A stretch of 6,981 nt of DNA from Woeseia sp. (GTDB lineage: Bacteria; Pseudomonadota; Gammaproteobacteria; Steroidobacterales; Woeseiaceae), in assembly GCA_018701055.1 (NCBI GenBank), contig JABIUH010000028.1, forward strand, positions 1 to 6,981. The letters run 5' to 3'. The position numbers and the translations under genes are program-made. A model generated the notes under the pieces. The model was not told where the DNA came from. It saw only the letters and a program-made list of their open reading frames with translations, and did no database searches. This document shows, piece after piece, positions 1 to 5,732 of this stretch; position 1 is the first letter of the stretch; each line of letters opens with the position of its first letter.

Positions 1-126
1 GTAATGGCTGATGTGCGAGAATATGTGGCGGTGTATTACAACTCAAAGCGCCTGCATTCGACGCTCGGGTATACAACACCGATGGATTACGAAAGAGCTC
101 TTAACAAAGTGTCCGGAATTACTTGA
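1..126 (+). CDS. IS3-family transposase (OrfB), C-terminal fragment
   Basis: Frame 1 is open from the window edge to TGA at 124-126 and gives 41 residues. They include EYVAVYYNSKRLHSTLGY followed by TTPMDYE, the signature tail of the IS3-family integrase-core (rve) domain, where YN..R.HS.LGY.(S/T)P.. follows the last catalytic Glu. The DDE residues themselves lie upstream, outside the window. The enzyme would catalyse cut-and-circularise transposition of its own element. In this family OrfB is usually made by programmed frameshifting from OrfA, which cannot be seen here. The stop codon overlaps the right terminal repeat, a normal compact IS arrangement. Confidence 0.93.
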   Translation, partial: VMADVREYVAVYYNSKRLHSTLGYTTPMDYERALNKVSGIT

Positions 127-134
127 CCACTTCA
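109..134 (+). repeat. Right terminal inverted repeat of the IS
   Basis: This 26-base stretch begins GTGTCCGG and ends TTGACCACTTCA. Read on the minus strand it starts TGAAGTGGTCA, the typical outer end of a group of IS3-family elements. The partner left repeat is not in the window, so its exact length is inferred. Confidence 0.7.
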
Positions 135-201
135 TGGTGAGCCCAGTTAGAACAAGCATACCGATTACGATTGGCAGTGTCGAAATCTTAAAACGATTCA
201 T
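135..201 (-). pseudogene. N-terminal remnant of an exported or membrane protein, cut by the IS
   Basis: On the minus strand a strong Shine-Dalgarno AGGAG (212-208) stands 6 bases before ATG at 201-199. The 22 remaining codons read MNRFKIST, then LPIVIGMLVLTGLT: a basic start and a hydrophobic core, as in a signal peptide, lipoprotein leader or first membrane helix. At 134/135 the reading frame runs into the IS and continues through IS sequence to a TGA at 45-43, giving a 52-residue chimera. The rest of the gene must lie beyond the left end of the IS, outside the window. The downstream product cannot be identified. It follows the epimerase gene on the same strand, 188 bases away. Confidence 0.7.
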
Positions 202-389
202 TTCTTACTCCTAAATAGATAAGTACTTCAATTTTCAGGAGCAGAATACGTCCGACTCCTACGCAAATGGTCTCTAAGCCATATCCGTTTGTATCGGTTC
301 GTAACAGACGCTCAGCTAACGTAAAGGCGCATCCAAAAAATTATCATGCGAGGCTGTCGGGGCAATAAACTTAACTATTGTTATGGGGA
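202..389. other. Gap between epimerase stop and truncated gene
   Basis: The 188 bases hold the Shine-Dalgarno site of the truncated gene (208-212) and presumably its promoter, although no clear -35/-10 pair stands out. An imperfect inverted repeat, TGTATCG-GTT-CGTAACA (290-306, arms 5 of 7 matching), resembles the spacing of a dimeric repressor operator. No terminator with a T-run was seen after the epimerase stop. Confidence 0.4.
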
Positions 390-1310
390 TCAGCGATTCA
401 AGTATGCGAGCGTCTCAGGTGCGAATGGGACGGGCTCGCGATTAATCAACGACCGTAAATCGCCGTCTGTTGCTGTATTACCTGTCGCTAGCATCGTCAA
501 CTGGTCGCGAGTCGCCGGGAATGCTGGTATCCAATCAAGTAGTGTTGCAGCCACTTTCATCAATACGATTGGCATTGGCAGAATAATCTTTTTCTTACCG
601 ACAGCTCCTGCGATAGATTCCAACATCCAAGTCCAGGAGACTTTTTGCGGTCCACCGAGTGAATATTCATTACGAATTGCCGCAGACTTGTCGAGGGAGC
701 AAACGAATGCATCGGCAACGTCTTTGACGTAAACTGGCGTCATCATAATTGCGCCGGTGGATGGTTTTAGTCCGGTGTGAAACCCAATAGCAGGGATGGG
801 CGCGCAAATCATGTCGCGATAGAGCTGAGTCGCTATTTCGGTCTTACCACGCGGGTCGCCAAAAATAACGGATGGCCGAAATATCGTGTAAGCCAGATCA
901 CTTTGTATGACATACGCTTCAGCTCTACACTTGGTTGCCTGATATGGTGTCTTCGGTGGATGAATACCGTTCGCGCTCATTAAAATAAAACGCTTTACCC
1001 CGGCTCTAGCCGCCGCATCGACCACGCTGACGACGCCGCGATAATGGGCGTTTTCGAATGATGTGCCTTGGCGGGGATTTTCGCGCAGGATTCCAACATT
1101 GTAGATAACGGCATCGCATTCGTTGAGCGCTTCTTTGATCGACCGTTGATCTGACAATGATCCTGTAATGAGTCTACACTCATCGCTGCGAGAGACTTTC
1201 GTTTCACTGCCGGGACGCACTAAAAGGGATGGTTTGTGTTCAGCTTCAATGAGCGCATCAACTAGGTATCCGCCTACGAATCCGGTACCACCGATAACCG
1301 CTACGCGCAT
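390..1310 (-). CDS. NAD(P)-dependent epimerase/dehydratase-type SDR protein (NDUFA9-like)
   Basis: This 306-residue protein has an N-terminal Rossmann fold with the NAD(P)-binding motif GGTGFVG at residues 7-13. The SDR catalytic pair is YQATK (Tyr123, Lys127), followed by RPSVIFGDP (145-153) and PVYVKDVADAF (192-202). This order fits extended/atypical SDRs of the NAD-epimerase group related to the complex I subunit NDUFA9. The substrate is unknown, and members act as epimerases, dehydratases or reductases, or only bind the nucleotide. No signal peptide is seen, so it should be cytosolic. The start follows a gap of 39 bases after the lipocalin gene on the same strand, so the two are probably co-transcribed. 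The Shine-Dalgarno match is weak (GAGGGA lies about 20 bases upstream), but the ATG sits immediately before the conserved RVAVIGGTG strand, which supports it. Confidence 0.9.
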   Translation of the reverse strand: MRVAVIGGTGFVGGYLVDALIEAEHKPSLLVRPGSETKVSRSDECRLITGSLSDQRSIKEALNECDAVIYNVGILRENPRQGTSFENAHYRGVVSVVDAAARAGVKRFILMSANGIHPPKTPYQATKCRAEAYVIQSDLAYTIFRPSVIFGDPRGKTEIATQLYRDMICAPIPAIGFHTGLKPSTGAIMMTPVYVKDVADAFVCSLDKSAAIRNEYSLGGPQKVSWTWMLESIAGAVGKKKIILPMPIVLMKVAATLLDWIPAFPATRDQLTMLATGNTATDGDLRSLINREPVPFAPETLAYLNR

Positions 1311-1349
1311 GGCATTGTCACTGTTGTCGCATCCCTCGGGATTAAATGA

Positions 1350-1895
1350 CTATTTTGGCGCAGTGTGGTCAACGTATATAAGCTCGTCAGTCGGAAAATT
1401 CAAATTCTTGGCTTTGTTAACAAGTGCGGACAAAACGTCCTGGTCGAGTTTTGGTGAGCGCGCCAGTATCCATAAGTATCCCCGATCCGGTCCGGCGACA
1501 AGCGCATACTGGTATCGATTTTGATCCAGTTCAATAATGTTATAGCCACCATAAAACGGTCCGAAGAAAGACACCTTTAACTGGCCGACATCGGGTTCGC
1601 CGACGAAATAAGCCTTACCCGATGCGTCGTCCCACCTGTCTTTCCTGACGTCATAGCCCCTGTTAACAACACTCACACCACCATCGTCGCGCATGCTGTA
1701 ATTCGCGGTGACATTGGTCATGCCACGCTCGAAACTGTGATCGAACCGAGCAATTTCGTACCAGGTGCCAAGATAGCGATCGAGCTCAAATCCGGCGACG
1801 ACTTGTACTCCATCGGGTACGCCTGCACAGCCGGCATGCAATAAGGCAGTCAGCAGTGTCATTGCCGTTAGCGAGGTTTTGCGCCGAATTTTCAT
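1350..1895 (-). CDS. Lipocalin family lipoprotein (Blc-type)
   Basis: The 181-residue protein begins with a lipoprotein signal peptide: MKIRRK, a hydrophobic stretch, then the lipobox LHAGC with Cys23. Ala at +2 predicts outer-membrane sorting. Mature residues show the lipocalin signature GTWYEIARFDHSFERG (43-58), then NVTANYS, NRGYD, GKAYFV, VSFFGPFYGGYNIIELD and YLWILARSP, as in bacterial lipocalin Blc. Length is close to the usual 170-180. Blc-type lipocalins bind fatty acids or lysophospholipids at the inner face of the outer membrane and are linked to membrane stress. In-frame starts also exist at 1940 (TTG) and 1913 (ATG). I chose 1895 because it gives a normal signal peptide with the positive charges at the very start, and GGAG lies 12 bases upstream. 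It is probably in one transcript with the epimerase downstream and the broken gene upstream. Confidence 0.93.
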   Translation of the reverse strand: MKIRRKTSLTAMTLLTALLHAGCAGVPDGVQVVAGFELDRYLGTWYEIARFDHSFERGMTNVTANYSMRDDGGVSVVNRGYDVRKDRWDDASGKAYFVGEPDVGQLKVSFFGPFYGGYNIIELDQNRYQYALVAGPDRGYLWILARSPKLDQDVLSALVNKAKNLNFPTDELIYVDHTAPK

Positions 1896-1946
1896 TACTT
1901 TTTTGTGCTCCATTGGCGTTATAGCCAGATCGTTTTGCAAAAACTT

Positions 1947-2454
1947 CTAAAATTGCCTGGAGTCGTAGGCCCAGTGCAGTAAGGCCTGGCGCTGCCGCGG
2001 ACGACAAGAAAAATCGCACCGTTCGCAATATTTTTTGACTTGTGCGATATGGCGGCTCATCGCCCGCCAGCGATTTATCTGTCTATGATCATCTGAACAA
2101 CGACGCCCCATAAAGTAGCGGCAGTAGCATATGAAACCATCCACGCGGATCATCCGAATGGATCCACCCCTTCTTATTCCACTCTCAAAACAACTGGGAT
2201 GCGTTAACGCCAAATAGATTCAGATCGGGATCATGGCGCTCTGCACATAATTTGGCATCAGCGAACCAGTCCTACGGGAATTCGTTTCCACAATCAGTCA
2301 TGTACTTTCCGCCGAAAATGTCAAATTCCAGCATCAATTTTGGCGATAATTCCTGTCGAAATTCATTTTGGAAATTTTCTCCCATAGGCTCCGTGCAATC
2401 GTAAACATAGTCTGACTGCATTAGGTCATTGACAGCAATTCGTCTCTTACTCAT
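1947..2454 (-). pseudogene. Broken gene of a conserved family of unknown function (GWFxWYCRYYMGRR motif)
   Basis: From ATG at 2454 the frame reads MSKRRIAVND...YMTDCGNEFP, then a TAG (2274-2272). The same frame resumes with DWFADAKLCAERHDPDLNLFGV...QLF, then a TGA (2187-2185), then EWNKKGWIHSDDPRGWF. Near 2120-2137 the frame shifts, apparently by one extra base, into CYCRYFMGRRCSDDHRQINRW...CRPRQRQALLHWAYDSRQF, ending at TAG 1949-1947. Joined, these give one near-complete protein of about 168 residues. From memory it matches a conserved family of unknown function with the motif HPDDPRGWFQWYCRYYxGRR...DxRQIxRW...RQALLHWxY, found in bacteria and eukaryotes. Three independent lesions argue for a pseudogene rather than recoding. 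Preservation of all motifs points to recent loss. An AGG lies 8 bases before the ATG. It would have been first in the operon with lipocalin and epimerase. Confidence 0.85.
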
Positions 2455-2477
2455 TCGAAAAACCTATCGCACCATTT

Positions 2478-2489
2478 CGTACCGGTACG
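2478..2489. promoter_or_regulatory. Perfect 12-bp palindrome, possible operator
   Basis: CGTACCGGTACG is a perfect palindrome without a spacer. It ends 24 bases upstream of the ATG (2454) of the broken gene that heads the lipocalin-epimerase cluster, a position where a repressor could block transcription of the cluster. No factor is identified and chance occurrence is possible. Confidence 0.3.
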
Positions 2490-2562
2490 TTAGGCTCGCC
2501 TCCTTTCTTTCTGTGTTGCACTGCGGTGCACATTCAGAAGACGTAAGTAATTGTAGCGAAGC

Positions 2563-2606
2563 CCCAATCCGGCCAACAGAGTGCCGTCATGATCACCCAA
2601 TCCGGC
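2563..2606. repeat. Two 11-bp direct repeats, 33 bases apart
   Basis: CCCAATCCGGC occurs at 2563-2573 and again at 2596-2606. The start-to-start spacing of 33 bases is close to three helical turns, so both copies face the same side of DNA. The pair is bracketed by AGCCCC (2560-2565) and GGGGCT (2613-2618), which are inverted to each other. The block lies about 110-165 bases upstream of the broken operon-head gene. Confidence 0.45.
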
Positions 2607-2998
2607 GAGTGAGGGGCTATCACTTTAGGGGGGCAGATTACGAGGAAAATGAAAGTAACTTATCTCACTGTTATGTGTCCAAAAATCATTGGATGCAACA
2701 GTAACAGCGAGTCCGAGCCAGTGAAACCGATCGCTGCCCATCGTTACATGAAGTTACGAATTAGTGACCAATCACATAGTGGAGATTGGCGGAATAGGGC
2801 ATCCGAAATGTCGTGGCAGGGCAGAGTGACATCTCTTGAAAAAACAGGCCGCGACTGGAAAGGCTTGTTAATCGTCCGGACAGTCCGCTGAAAGTTTTGA
2901 AAATTCATGTCGACTGTGCGTCAATTCCAACGGTTGGCCTATCTGATTCTCCGCGAATGGCGACTTCTAAGTGCTAACAGGCTCGTCGACTGGCTCGA

Positions 2999-3553
2999 TC
3001 AGGCGGTCAGATACAGAATTAGAATCGCGTACCAGGCGAATAAAACTGTCAGAAACTCGAACCATGCCGGCTTGAGTGCGATCAGCAGTACCAGAATGCA
3101 GCCAACTATCGGAAACATAAACGAGAGCAGCGGCGGATTACCGAACATCGTAATGTTGACGTATGGTCCGATACAGAAATAGCCAAGCATTGAGAGCGCC
3201 GAAAATCGCCCGAGTGAGCGACTGTGCGTGAGGAAAACCAGTTCCTTATCGTTGGAAAGATCGTAGTCCTCAGTTGGCAACGCGAGATCAGCTGCGCCAT
3301 AAACGAATATCGTACCAATCACCAGAATGAAGAAATCGATGATCGTCCATTCCACGACCGTGCGCAGCTCCCAACCGACCCACCATAGCTGCAATATGAA
3401 GAGAATGATAACCGCGGCCCACAACGCGGTCGCCCAATGAAACGTTACGCGCTTATACGCACGAACCAGCCCGGCGGCTGAATGAAGCAGACGCGTGAGC
3501 GCCAGGCCTAGAATTACCGAGATGGCAATGAATACGTATTCATGCTGAGTCAT
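2999..3553 (-). CDS. Multi-spanning membrane protein of unknown function
   Basis: The 184-residue protein shows about six hydrophobic segments, at residues 5-23, 40-62, 69-92, 118-135, 141-160 and 164-182, with a charged loop at 93-115 (TEDYDLSNDKEL). The N-terminus MTQHEYVFIAISVILGLALTR resembles many unnamed small inner-membrane proteins that begin M(T/S)xxEYV...ILGLxxTRLL. I cannot assign a function. A GTG start at 3598 would add 15 residues, but I prefer ATG 3553 because the family-like N-terminus begins there and AGGA lies 11 bases upstream. The gene stands alone, with 268 bases to the CIA30 gene upstream and 544 bases of gene-free sequence downstream. Confidence 0.75.
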   Translation of the reverse strand: MTQHEYVFIAISVILGLALTRLLHSAAGLVRAYKRVTFHWATALWAAVIILFILQLWWVGWELRTVVEWTIIDFFILVIGTIFVYGAADLALPTEDYDLSNDKELVFLTHSRSLGRFSALSMLGYFCIGPYVNITMFGNPPLLSFMFPIVGCILVLLIALKPAWFEFLTVLFAWYAILILYLTA

Positions 3554-3821
3554 TTGGTGAAGGATCCTGTGGTACTTTGGAAATTCAATGTTATTCACCC
3601 TTTAGGGTGACATGGCCCTCTGATGGAACACAATCCAAGGTCGCCCGCGGTCAATTAAAAGTCCTAACGTGCATTGAATTCGTCGAGATACGTTAGATTT
3701 ATTACGCTTGGCTTACGGTCACTTGTGTTTTCTCTGTTCTGAAAATGAGCGTATCGGTGATTGATGAGCTTGAATTGGCTGGCCGGTTAGTCCACCGCCT
3801 GTCTGCTGGTTCTGACCAGTA
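3554..3821. other. Gap between CIA30-fusion stop and membrane protein start
   Basis: The gap contains a small hairpin, CACCCT-TT-AGGGTG (3596-3609), 43 bases before the membrane protein start, and a 7-bp inverted repeat (3664-3670 with 3690-3696). A TTGACC (minus strand, about 3653) could be a -35 element, but no good -10 follows at 16-18 bases. No T-run terminator was found after the CIA30 stop. Confidence 0.4.
3664..3696. repeat. Inverted repeat CTAACGT...ACGTTAG
   Basis: Two perfect 7-bp arms (3664-3670 and 3690-3696) are separated by 19 bases. The repeat lies 111-143 bases upstream of the membrane protein start, so it could be an operator, but arms this short can arise by chance. Confidence 0.3.
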
Positions 3822-4781
3822 TTAGCGGTCAGGCATTTCTCTCTGCCGCATCGGCATGCTATCGATCAGGGCGAAGATTTCTGCCATTGACGTAGCTACT
3901 TCACCTGAAAACTTGATTGAGCCGTCCTTGCCGATCAGTCTCAGTGCGAATGAGCCGGGGCGAATGTCCAAAGCCTCCCGTGCAGTGACGGTTTCTCCGG
4001 TCGTCAGTTCTCGATTCTCGGCTGTAGAAATTTCCTCGTCTAACAGTGTCACTAGTACTATGTCGCGGCTGGCGAATTCATCTCGCGTTAACGTCACAGC
4101 ATCGTGCTGTTCTATCAGATTACGATCATCTTCGGTTGGGGCGCTGACTATGAGAACGCGGTTTTTCCATTGGTACTGCATAAGTGTAAAGGGTGCGTCC
4201 TCTGAATAAGCATGTACGGTGGCCAAGCTCAGTTTAAAAGGGCCATCTTGATTATCGTAGATCATCAGTCCCATTCCTGTAATCTGACCGGGGTCGAGTG
4301 CAGGTCCACTGTGTTGCTTCCCGCGGTACCTTGGAATGAAGCTGGAGAAGGGAATGTTGACTATGTTCCAGTTACCGTTTCCGGTGTCGAAATCAGCCCA
4401 ATACCTAACTTGCCTGCCACGCGAGCGCGCGGCGGTTGCCAATTGCCAGATATAACGACGGCCATCACCCCTTACGTATAACTGGATTCCAACGTGACTC
4501 GATAAATCCAATTGCAAAGGACTTGTGCGGATGGAACTGAATCCGCCACCGTTCGTGTTGGTGCGACCTTCGAAGTTAATTTCTCCTTGTGTTTGAGCGA
4601 AATAGCCCTTGCTCCGTCCTCCCATAACGTTATCGTTCACCATGTACCAGCCCAGGTCAGAACTGTTCGAGGTGAAGTCGGTCAGCATGAGTTCGCCCTC
4701 GGGACGAGAATCGGAAGCGGCAAGTGGCAAACTGGGTAGAGTCATCAGCAATAGTCCAAATAACAATGAAATTGGTGTCAT
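3822..4781 (-). CDS. Exported CIA30 - DUF4174 fusion protein
   Basis: The 319-residue protein has a hydrophobic N-terminus ending LPLAA (residue 22), which looks like a signal peptide although it lacks Lys/Arg before the core. Residues about 33-193 match the CIA30 (NDUFAF1, complex I assembly) domain, a galactose-binding-like fold: VNDNVMGGRS (48-57), GGGFSSIRT (78-86), VGIQLYVRGDGRRY and a C-terminal GMGLMIYD. Residues about 201-316 match DUF4174: YQWKNRVLIVSAP, the RDIVLV strand, LIGKDGSIK (282-290) and the tail IDSMPMRQREM (306-316). The function is unknown, and the eukaryotic complex I role cannot be carried over to an exported bacterial protein. I chose ATG 4781 because a longer frame (to 4892) would run inside the upstream gene and hide the signal peptide. 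AAGGA overlapping the upstream stop codon may be its ribosome site. It is second in an operon, 10 bases after the DUF2452-like gene. Confidence 0.85.
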   Translation of the reverse strand: MTPISLLFGLLLMTLPSLPLAASDSRPEGELMLTDFTSNSSDLGWYMVNDNVMGGRSKGYFAQTQGEINFEGRTNTNGGGFSSIRTSPLQLDLSSHVGIQLYVRGDGRRYIWQLATAARSRGRQVRYWADFDTGNGNWNIVNIPFSSFIPRYRGKQHSGPALDPGQITGMGLMIYDNQDGPFKLSLATVHAYSEDAPFTLMQYQWKNRVLIVSAPTEDDRNLIEQHDAVTLTRDEFASRDIVLVTLLDEEISTAENRELTTGETVTAREALDIRPGSFALRLIGKDGSIKFSGEVATSMAEIFALIDSMPMRQREMPDR

Positions 4782-4791
4782 GTCTAATCGC

Positions 4792-5418
4792 TCAATCCTT
4801 GTAGGCCAGCAAACTATTTTTCGTTTGGGGGAGCAGTAAGATCCATTGCCGGCAACTGGTTGAGGTCTGATCACCCAGCATTGCGGCGGCATGCAGCGAG
4901 CGGCTCAGCGCGTTGGCATACAACCGTTGGTAGTAAGGAAGCCTACTGACGTAGAAAGGCAGTATATCTTCGAGCGTAAGATTGGTATCCAGCATCTCAG
5001 CGAATGCATCATAGAATCGACCAATCGCGTCGGATACTGGGTTGGCTTGGGCTAGCAGATGGGACGGAGCGATCGTCCATGTCATGTCGCGTTGCAGTAC
5101 ACACGTCCCGGCAAAACCGGCGCGTCTTTCATTTGACCACTCTTCGGGTGCGATGAGACTCAGGGACCACTCGTCATTGATCCAATAAAGGTGATTTGCT
5201 GCACCGACCACTGGCCGAAACTTGAACGTCGCAGACAGGACAAGCATCGATGTGAAGAATTCGCTCAGTAACTGGCGTCGTGACTTCGCGACAACACGGC
5301 TCGGCGCAGACTGATACCAGTCGAGTAGAAACCCGTTTAGGCCTTTGCCTTCCGGGTTGCCACCTGTCTTGCCTATGATGGTCGTATTGCCAGATTTGAA
5401 ATGATTCAGTTCGCTCAT
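4792..5418 (-). CDS. DUF2452-like protein of unknown function
   Basis: The 208-residue protein has no signal peptide or membrane helix and should be cytosolic. Motifs in order are NPEGKG (21-26), FRPVVG (68-72 region), LYW...WSLSLIAPEEW (78-94), FAGTCVLQRDMTWT (102-115) and LPFYVSRLPYYQRLYANALSRSL (153-175). The LYxx...SLIxPxEW...G..xLxxDMTWT core resembles DUF2452, the C1orf50 family known from eukaryotes, and bacterial proteins beginning NPQGKG. The assignment is from memory of the pattern. Start 5418 is well supported by AGGA six bases upstream; an in-frame start at 5469 has no such support. The gene heads an operon with the CIA30-DUF4174 gene and is divergent from the HutD gene. Confidence 0.8.
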   Translation of the reverse strand: MSELNHFKSGNTTIIGKTGGNPEGKGLNGFLLDWYQSAPSRVVAKSRRQLLSEFFTSMLVLSATFKFRPVVGAANHLYWINDEWSLSLIAPEEWSNERRAGFAGTCVLQRDMTWTIAPSHLLAQANPVSDAIGRFYDAFAEMLDTNLTLEDILPFYVSRLPYYQRLYANALSRSLHAAAMLGDQTSTSCRQWILLLPQTKNSLLAYKD

Positions 5419-5732
5419 AATGTTTCCTAATATACGGAATTTGAGGTTGGTTAGACGAAAGAGAAACAACTTGTTACTCGCAATGGGTGAATGAGCTCAA
5501 TTACGCAATGCGCCGATTGTCACGTGCGCTGACCTCGGCACGTATTGGCTAATTGGGGCGCTACAGACGTCCGTCAATGAACCGATTCGGCTCCTACATC
5601 AGTTCTTGGAAGTCGACTCTGGCGCTGACGTTGCAATGAAGGTCGAGCGGGACGCCTTCCTTCTATTGGGTACTTTGATGCAACTTATTGGCCTTATTAT
5701 TTTAATTAATATTTTTTACTTATAATGTGACA
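5419..5732. other. Divergent intergenic region
   Basis: This gap of 314 bases separates the minus-strand DUF2452-like operon from plus-strand hutD. It holds the AGGA ribosome site of the DUF2452-like gene and, just upstream of it, TATATT (minus strand, 5434-5429) without a clear -35. The hutD side becomes very AT-rich (about 5690-5726) and ends in TATAAT. On the plus strand a frame without a start codon is open for 76 codons (5495-5722, stop TAA 5723-5725). Its end reads FLLLGTLMQLIGLIILINIFYL split over a hydrophobic stretch, so a gene relic is possible. Confidence 0.45.
5721..5726 (+). promoter_or_regulatory. Consensus -10 box of hutD, possible leaderless transcript
   Basis: TATAAT is a perfect sigma-70 -10 hexamer, in an AT-rich tract, only 6 bases before ATG 5733. 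Transcription would be expected to start about 6-8 bases after the hexamer, at or next to this ATG. No Shine-Dalgarno is present before either candidate ATG. The -35 is poor (TTATTT around 5697-5702). Confidence 0.5.

Larger units (their letters stand above)
1..134 (+). mobile_element. Right end of an IS3-family insertion sequence (left part outside window)
   Basis: The segment carries the C-terminus of an IS3-type DDE transposase, and its stop codon lies inside a terminal sequence ending TTGACCACTTCA. IS3-family elements end in ...CA, and this matches the GTGTCCGG...TTGACCACTTCA type of right end, so I place the boundary after 134. The next three bases (TGG, 135-137) could be one copy of a 3-bp target duplication, but the other copy is outside the window. 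The IS sits in the 5' part of a minus-strand gene (135-201). Boundary and subgroup are inferred from memory of the family. Confidence 0.85.
2455..2998. other. 544-base stretch without a convincing gene
   Basis: Open frames exist on the plus strand (2429-2704, 2649-2891, 2907-3182) and a 54-codon one on the minus strand (about 2910 down to 2746). None has a family motif I recognise, and most lack a good ribosome site. The segment near the pseudogene start is rich in symmetric elements (see 2478-2489 and 2563-2606). A perfect AGGAGG on the minus strand (about 2504-2498) is not followed by any start codon at a useful distance. The rest may be long-decayed coding DNA or regulatory sequence. Confidence 0.5.

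Noticed and set aside
11..214. Plus-strand open frame of 67 codons across the IS end
   Set aside because: It overlaps the transposase tail in another frame and crosses the IS boundary; the transposase frame carries the family signature.
346..983. Two plus-strand frames opposite the epimerase
   Set aside because: They are antisense to a protein with clear SDR motifs and have no motifs or ribosome site of their own.
1947..2454. Stop-codon readthrough, selenocysteine use or programmed frameshift to express the broken gene
   Set aside because: It would require UAG recoding, UGA recoding and a frameshift in one 170-codon gene, with no slippery heptamer at the shift. Decay is simpler.
2429..2891. 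Two overlapping plus-strand frames of 91 and 80 codons
   Set aside because: No recognisable domain, and composition is rich in Arg, His and Cys without pattern. The first begins inside the broken gene's 5' end on the other strand.
2907..3182. Plus-strand frame of 91 codons overlapping the membrane protein tail
   Set aside because: Most of it is antisense to the membrane protein and there is no ribosome site, although its first 35 residues look mildly protein-like.
3806..3819. Hairpin CTGGT-TCTG-ACCAG as terminator of the CIA30 operon
   Set aside because: Only 5 bp of stem and no T-run after it on the minus strand.
3745..3825. Plus-strand mini-frame MSVSVIDELELAGRLV... of 26 residues
   Set aside because: No Shine-Dalgarno, too short to judge, and it overlaps the CIA30 gene's stop on the other strand.
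3822..4892. Longer CIA30 protein starting at 4892
   Set aside because: It would overlap the DUF2452-like gene by 101 bases and place the signal peptide inside the chain.
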